64,000 nt of DNA, from NCBI GenBank assembly GCA_946480085.1, contig CAMLHZ010000014.1, forward strand, positions 14,700-78,699. The letters run 5' to 3'. Of the stretch, positions 59,605 through 64,000 are shown piece after piece. Position 1 is the stretch's first letter, and every line of letters starts with the position of its first letter. The DNA comes from an uncultured Flavobacteriales bacterium. Lineage in GTDB: Bacteria; Bacteroidota; Bacteroidia; Flavobacteriales; Crocinitomicaceae. The notes beneath the pieces were generated by a model, which saw nothing but the letters and a program-made list of their open reading frames with translations, did not search any database and had not been told where the DNA came from. A program made the translations under genes and the position numbers.

Positions 59605-60651
59605 TTGATATCTAAGAAAATTGAAATAGTAGGAGTTGAAGTTGCTGAATTACTCGGCGTGAACAATTCCAATTTAAAGCACATTCGTTCTTTTTTTCCG
59701 AACGTTAAGATTAGTGCGCGTGGTAACGAACTTGCTATTGAGGGTGATGAAGAAGTAGTAGAATCTTTTGAAAGAAAGTTCGAATTGATCATTGCACACT
59801 TGCAGCAGAATAAGATTCTTACGGAAAACAATATCGACAATTTGATGCTTGACGATGGAAGTGCTATGCTTTCTTCGGACGGTTCAGAGATTCTGGTTCA
59901 CGGAAATCAAGGCGTAAAAATCAGGGCGAAAACGGTCAATCAACGCAAGTTGGTGAAAGCCGTAAACAAAAACGATATGGTTTTTGCCGTTGGTCCGGCT
60001 GGAACAGGAAAAACATATACTGCTGTGGCGCTTGCTGTAAGAGCATTGAAAGCAAAAGAGGTAAAACGCATCATTTTAACCCGTCCGGCTGTTGAAGCAG
60101 GTGAAAACTTAGGATTTCTTCCGGGCGATCTAAAGGAGAAACTGGATCCGTATATGATGCCTTTGTATGACGCATTACGTGATATGATTCCACCGGAAAA
60201 ATTGGCCGACATGATCGAATTTGGCATTATCGAAATCGCACCACTAGCATTTATGCGTGGACGAACACTAGATAAATCGTTCGTAATTCTTGACGAAGCG
60301 CAAAACTCAACAGTAATGCAGATGAAGATGTTCCTTACACGTATGGGGACAACCGCTCAGTTTGTGATCACCGGAGATATGTCGCAAGTGGATTTACCTC
60401 ATCGTCAGAAAAGCGGATTGTCTTACGCCTTAGATATTCTAGGCGATGTAAAAGGATTGGAAATTGTTCGCTTGTCAGGAAATGACGTTATTCGTCACCC
60501 ATTGGTGAAACGAATTATTGACGCATTCGACAAAGCTGAGGAACAAGAGCGCACATCTCGAAGACCGCTCGATGACCAAAACGTTGACGGAAGTGAGAAT
60601 TCAAAAGAAAACGAAGAACCAAGAAAATATAAAGGAAGAAACAACCGATAG
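59605..60651 (+). CDS. PhoH family ATPase
   Basis: This is a 348-residue cytosolic P-loop ATPase related to PhoL/YbeZ, linked in other bacteria to RNA metabolism with YbeY. The N-terminal region resembles a KH-like domain (LGVNNSNLKHIRSFFPNVKISARGNELAIEGDEE, 17-50). Walker A is GPAGTGKT at 130-137; Walker B is SFVILDEAQNST near 226-237; the sensor region is TRMGTTAQFVITGDMSQVDLP near 246-266. The only available start is TTG at 59605: an in-frame stop lies 18 bases upstream and no ATG or GTG occurs before the conserved domain. The C-terminus is Asp/Glu/Asn-rich and disordered. Not coupled to ybeY here. Confidence 0.93.
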   Translation: MISKKIEIVGVEVAELLGVNNSNLKHIRSFFPNVKISARGNELAIEGDEEVVESFERKFELIIAHLQQNKILTENNIDNLMLDDGSAMLSSDGSEILVHGNQGVKIRAKTVNQRKLVKAVNKNDMVFAVGPAGTGKTYTAVALAVRALKAKEVKRIILTRPAVEAGENLGFLPGDLKEKLDPYMMPLYDALRDMIPPEKLADMIEFGIIEIAPLAFMRGRTLDKSFVILDEAQNSTVMQMKMFLTRMGTTAQFVITGDMSQVDLPHRQKSGLSYALDILGDVKGLEIVRLSGNDVIRHPLVKRIIDAFDKAEEQERTSRRPLDDQNVDGSENSKENEEPRKYKGRNNR

Positions 60652-60750
60652 CGAGGAAAAAGAAAAGCCGAAAGAGGAAAGTTAGAACCACAGATTCTGT
60701 TTCAACCTTCCTCGTTCCTCTTAAAACCTTCCTCTCATAAACACAAAATT

Positions 60751-61707
60751 ATGGCAGAAACAATTACAAGCACAAACTTCAATTTTCCAGGACAGAAAAA
60801 TGTTTACCGTGGAAAGGTACGTGAAGTTTACACATTGGAAAACGATATCATGGTAATGGTTGCTACAGATCGTATTTCTGCATTCGACCATATTCTTCCA
60901 AAAGGAATCCCTTACAAAGGACAGGTTTTGAATCAGGTTGCTACCATGTTCTTAAACGCAACGAGAGACATCGTTCCCAACTGGTTAATTGGAACACCTG
61001 ATCCTGCCGTTGCAATTGGTCACGCATGCGAGCCTGTTCGCGTTGAGATGGTGATTCGCGGTTATTTGGCCGGACACTCAGCTCGTGAATATGCTTTAGG
61101 CAAAAGAATGCTTTGTGGAGTTGTTTTACCAGAAGGGATGAAGGAAAATGATCGTTTTCCTGAACCAATCATCACACCAGCTACAAAAGCAGATGAAGGT
61201 CATGACGAAGACATTTCACGTGAAGACATTCTTTCAAAAGGAATTGTTCCGGAAGATATTTACCTGAAAATGGAAGAATATACGCGTGCTCTTTTCAAAA
61301 GAGGAACAGAAATGGCTGCTGAACGTGGATTGATTTTAGTTGACACGAAGTATGAATTCGGAATTAGAAACGGAGAAGTGATTCTCATTGACGAAATTCA
61401 TACACCTGATTCTTCCCGCTATTTTTATGCTGACGGATATCAGGAACGCCAGGATAATAATGAAAATCAAAGGCAACTTTCAAAGGAATTTGTACGTCAG
61501 TGGTTAATTGAGAACGGCTTCCAGGGATTAGACGGACAAACAATGCCTGTTATGCCAGATGAATTCGTAAAGGTTGTTACCGATCGATATGTTGAACTTT
61601 ATGAAAAAATCACAGGTTTAGCATTTGAAAAAGGAGAAAATACGAACCTGAACAAAAGAATCGAAACAAACGTTGCCCGTTTCTTAATGGAACAAGGATT
61701 ATATTAA
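60751..61707 (+). CDS. purC: Phosphoribosylaminoimidazole-succinocarboxamide synthase
   Basis: SAICAR synthase joins aspartate to CAIR in purine synthesis. The 318 residues are of the longer eukaryote-like (ADE1) form: [44 protein letters not shown] near 19-62 (ATP and substrate loop), [17 protein letters not shown] near 99-115, [18 protein letters not shown] near 139-156, and [29 protein letters not shown] near 199-227. It begins 99 bases after phoH and is followed 17 bases later by a T9SS cargo gene; no other purine genes adjoin. Confidence 0.95.
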   Translation: MAETITSTNFNFPGQKNVYRGKVREVYTLENDIMVMVATDRISAFDHILPKGIPYKGQVLNQVATMFLNATRDIVPNWLIGTPDPAVAIGHACEPVRVEMVIRGYLAGHSAREYALGKRMLCGVVLPEGMKENDRFPEPIITPATKADEGHDEDISREDILSKGIVPEDIYLKMEEYTRALFKRGTEMAAERGLILVDTKYEFGIRNGEVILIDEIHTPDSSRYFYADGYQERQDNNENQRQLSKEFVRQWLIENGFQGLDGQTMPVMPDEFVKVVTDRYVELYEKITGLAFEKGENTNLNKRIETNVARFLMEQGLY

Positions 61708-61724
61708 CTAGCAAACAAACTACA

Positions 61725-63056
61725 ATGAAACTACTTTACACACTTTTTCTTTCAACGTTATTTGGTGCTGCAGCTGCAAACGCCCAATTGGTAACTATTA
61801 CAAACTCAACTAATCCAGTAGCTTGTGATGGAGCTGCATACTTAGATTCACCGAGTCAATTTCCATCTGAATACACATGGAGCTGGTATCAAGATTCCAC
61901 TTTAATTAATACAGGAGATACGGCAATTTATAATCTATGCGCAGGAAATTACAGTATTGTTATAGACTCACTGGGTGTTGTTAATTGGACTGAAACGTTT
62001 TCCATAGGTGATCCCTGTTCCAATTTTCAAGTAACCGCTACAGCAACTCCTACCTATCCAAATACTTGTACAGGTTCAATTGCAATCACAGCTACAGGTG
62101 GAAGCGCACCATATGCATACATTTGGTCAAACGGTACAACAACTCAAAACCTCACGGATCTTTGTGCTGGAACGTACATGATTAGCTGTGTAGATTCTTA
62201 CGGCTGTGAAACAACAGCAACGGCAACCGTTATGGAATACGGTGATTCAACGGCTTCTATTTATGCCTACGTCTATGCTGGATATGATTACAACGGAGAT
62301 TGCCAGGGAACAGCTAATGTTTATCCGGTTGGAGGAACAGAGCCGTATACAATTGTTTGGAGCAATGGAGATACAGGTTCAAACGCAGACAGTTTATGTG
62401 CTGGAATCTATTCAGTAACCGTTTGGGATGCTGCCGGCGACACAACAACAAATACGTTTGCGGTTACCGATCCTTCTTCTACTTATGGGAACAATCCATT
62501 TTTGGATTCAATTCCAGTAAATGATCCATACTCTTATTTCATTGAAAACTGTGTCATCGATTATAACGCTATTGACTCTGCATCACTTGCAACTGCAGTA
62601 TATGACAGTGTAAGTCAAAACTTATACATTGTATGGGAAGTTTACACTGCAAACGGAGGCACCGTTCTTATTTATGACACATTAGGCGTTAGCGGTCAAA
62701 CAGGAGTTTATTACTTATCTGTAACGGTTTATTGTCCCGCTAAATCTGGCGAGCAGTATTTCGGGATCGTTGGAGCTATTTACTTAAATGCTGATGGTAC
62801 ACTTTCAATTGAAAAAAATGATCTATCACTTTCAACTCCGTATCCAAATCCATTTGCAGGTTCATTGAACATTGAAAATTCGAACGGAGCGAACTGCATT
62901 GTAACATTAGTTGATGCAACAGGAAGAATTGTAATGACGGAACAATCAAATTCAGAATTGATTCAGTTGGATCGTTTGTCAGGATTGAATGCAGGAACTT
63001 ATTTCTTGAATATTGCTACAAGCAATGGAAATAAAACCTGGAAACTGGTGAAATAA
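61725..63056 (+). CDS. SprB-repeat exported protein with T9SS type A sorting domain
   Basis: The 443 residues comprise a signal peptide (about 1-21, ending ANAQ), an N-terminal beta domain, two SprB-type repeats (about 100-165, CTGSIAITATGGSAPYAYIWSNGTTTQNLTDLCAGTY; and about 185-245, GTANVYPVGGTEPYTIVWSNG), a linker, and a T9SS type A sorting domain from about 368 (YPNPFAGSLNIEN ending GNKTWKLVK). SprB repeats are named from the mobile gliding adhesin SprB; here only two occur, so this is a small surface or secreted relative rather than SprB itself. Cysteines in the repeats likely form disulphides. Confidence 0.85.
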   Translation: MKLLYTLFLSTLFGAAAANAQLVTITNSTNPVACDGAAYLDSPSQFPSEYTWSWYQDSTLINTGDTAIYNLCAGNYSIVIDSLGVVNWTETFSIGDPCSNFQVTATATPTYPNTCTGSIAITATGGSAPYAYIWSNGTTTQNLTDLCAGTYMISCVDSYGCETTATATVMEYGDSTASIYAYVYAGYDYNGDCQGTANVYPVGGTEPYTIVWSNGDTGSNADSLCAGIYSVTVWDAAGDTTTNTFAVTDPSSTYGNNPFLDSIPVNDPYSYFIENCVIDYNAIDSASLATAVYDSVSQNLYIVWEVYTANGGTVLIYDTLGVSGQTGVYYLSVTVYCPAKSGEQYFGIVGAIYLNADGTLSIEKNDLSLSTPYPNPFAGSLNIENSNGANCIVTLVDATGRIVMTEQSNSELIQLDRLSGLNAGTYFLNIATSNGNKTWKLVK

Positions 63057-63068
63057 AATTTGAACATC

Positions 63069-63112
63069 TATAAAAAGTAAGGGCGAGTAATTACTCGCCC
63101 TTACTTTTTATA
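63069..63112. terminator. 44-base perfect palindrome, bidirectional terminator
   Basis: TATAAAAAGTAAGGGCGAGT through its exact complement, centred between 63090 and 63091: 22 bases on each side with no mismatch. It gives T tracts on both strands between the convergent SprB-repeat and SDR genes. Confidence 0.9.
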
Positions 63113-63119
63113 TCGAACT

Positions 63120-63902
63120 TTATGTAGGGCTTTGTTTCGCAATGATCTTCCAGAATAGTTTTGGGAGGAATCGTTTTAAAGTCACTGCTTTGATTTCCTT
63201 ATTTCCGATCAGTACTTCTCGTTTGTTTTTGTCAACGGCTTTAAGTAATTGTCGAACACATTCTTCAACCGGCATTCCTGTTTCCTGATTGTGATCCATT
63301 ACACCATGTGCTTTTCCATCTTTACCAACTGCACTTAGTGAAATTGGAGTATTGATCTTACCAGGACAGGCAATAGTAACTTTAATATTGTTTTTCGCTT
63401 CTTCTAATGCAATACTTTCGAAAAAACCATGTAAGGCATGTTTTGACGCACTGTAAGCCGAACGAAGATAGAATCCAAACTTTCCTGCAATACTTGAAAT
63501 AGCGATTATATGTCCCGTTTTACGTGCTTGCATGAAGGGTAAAACAGCTTTCGTCAGGGCTACAGTTCCAAAATAATTGATTTCCATTATTCTGCGATCA
63601 ACTTCTAAACTTGTCTCCCATGCTTCGGCACGCTGGCTAATTCCGCCACAATGGTAAACAAAGTCAATTTGTCCCAGAGCGTCAATTACCTGTTTTACAT
63701 TTTCATGAATTGCTGAAGTATTTTCAAGATCCAAAGGAAGAACCAAGTGTTGGTTTGAATCAGGTAATTGTGATTTCAGTGCGATCAGTTTCTCTTCACT
63801 ACGCGCAGAAAGAACAATGATCATTCCTTTTGCTGATAACTGTTTGCACAACTCTTCTCCAATACCGGAAGAAGCTCCTGTAATCCAAGCCACTTGTTTC
63901 AT
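63120..63902 (-). CDS. Short-chain dehydrogenase/reductase
   Basis: The 260-residue NAD(P)-dependent oxidoreductase is a classical SDR. The cofactor motif TGASSGIG is at 8-15, NYFGTV and the catalytic Ser in SSIAGKFG follow, and the active site is Tyr150-x3-Lys154 in SAYSASKHAL, with PGKINTPIS after it. An N-terminal basic residue after the Gly motif (ARSEEKL) favours NADP. The C-terminal VLIGNKEIKAVTLKRFLPKLFWKIIAKQ is amphipathic and may contact membrane, as in DltE/SDR7-like members. Start at 63902; the in-frame TTG at 63929 lies upstream. Substrate unknown. Confidence 0.9.
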   Translation of the reverse strand: MKQVAWITGASSGIGEELCKQLSAKGMIIVLSARSEEKLIALKSQLPDSNQHLVLPLDLENTSAIHENVKQVIDALGQIDFVYHCGGISQRAEAWETSLEVDRRIMEINYFGTVALTKAVLPFMQARKTGHIIAISSIAGKFGFYLRSAYSASKHALHGFFESIALEEAKNNIKVTIACPGKINTPISLSAVGKDGKAHGVMDHNQETGMPVEECVRQLLKAVDKNKREVLIGNKEIKAVTLKRFLPKLFWKIIAKQSPT

Positions 63903-63932
63903 GTTGCAAAGATGGAAAATAGTAAGCAAAAA

Positions 63933-63956
63933 AAAGATCCGCCGTAGCGAATCTTT
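63933..63956 (-). terminator. Terminator of the gene entering from the right edge
   Basis: AAAGATCCGC (63933-63942) and GCGAATCTTT (63947-63956) pair with one wobble around a 4-base loop, followed on the minus strand by a run of seven T. It ends the partial gene whose stop is at 63960. Confidence 0.8.
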
Positions 63957-63959
63957 CTA

Positions 63960-64000
63960 TTATAAATCTGTTGGTAATGTTGCTTGTTTGTAAGCCTTTT
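63960..64000 (-). CDS. C-terminal end of an unidentified gene (cut by window edge)
   Basis: The minus strand reads KAYKQATLPTDL followed by TAA at 63962-63960, 3 bases before a strong terminator. The other frames have no stop so placed. Only about 13 codons are visible, too few to name the protein. Confidence 0.5.
   Translation of the reverse strand, partial: KAYKQATLPTDL

Noticed and set aside
60652..60750. Possible purine riboswitch or hairpin before purC
   Set aside because: The GAGGAA / TTCCTC segments pair only imperfectly, and I see none of the conserved purine-riboswitch core.

Overview
The window is a stretch of ordinary, densely packed chromosome from a member of the Bacteroidota, most likely a Flavobacteriales species. 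A Fluviicola/Crocinitomicaceae-like organism is my best guess, but that is an inference. The evidence is: gldF and gldG gliding-motility genes; several secreted proteins ending in type IX secretion system (T9SS) sorting domains; a PorV-family plus PorU-like gene pair; AT-rich sequence; almost no Shine-Dalgarno sequences; and many copies of the Bacteroidota promoter -7 element TAnnTTTG, often placed so that they decide the start codon. I see no phage, insertion sequence, CRISPR array, rRNA or tRNA. No gene-free stretch exceeds 300 bases; the longest is 8283-8566, where I see nothing convincing.

Layout. 1-8300: gyrB (cut by the window edge), a glutathione peroxidase, an OmpA protein, a membrane protein, a TPR lipoprotein, folK, sppA and murB. 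8500-18000: a small secreted protein, a GH3-family protein, dinB, a DUF2891 protein, and two tandem leucine-rich-repeat (LRR) T9SS cargo paralogues. 18000-23500 (minus strand): enoyl-CoA hydratase, an RRM RNA-binding protein, a coiled-coil membrane protein, an aldehyde dehydrogenase, and pssA-purS. 23500-30000: the PorV-family/PorU2-like pair. 30000-42300 (minus strand): a SpoIIE-type phosphatase, a fused E1 alpha/beta dehydrogenase, an XRE-Fic fusion, a DPP-IV-like peptidase, a DUF2461 protein, and a WG-repeat protein translationally coupled to a lipoprotein. 42400-47700: an acidic protein with paaI, then a MarR-controlled fatty-acid oxidation operon. 47700-53400: a lipoprotein with membrane helices, an AI-2E-family permease with a WG-repeat protein, a YARHG lipoprotein and a DUF2306 protein. 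53400-64000: dnaN, the gldF-gldG-DUF4340-like operon, a monooxygenase, a SAM hydrolase, phoH, purC, a SprB-repeat T9SS cargo and a short-chain dehydrogenase.

How the parts fit. Three T9SS cargo genes lie in the same window as a PorV/PorU-type pair and the GldFG membrane parts, so secretion and gliding are well represented. DinB ends in a clamp-binding motif, and its partner clamp gene dnaN is also here. The fatty-acid genes form one regulated unit with probable MarR operators.

The most interesting observations are regulatory and repeat-based. At least four genes have a -7 box exactly four bases before the ATG, which implies leaderless mRNAs. A terminator hairpin appears to overlap the promoter of the RRM gene. 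The XRE-Fic promoter has a palindrome exactly over its -7 box. The LRR paralogues differ almost only by whole 20-residue repeats. Several unrelated families of intergenic palindromes are present, one inside the fatty-acid operon.
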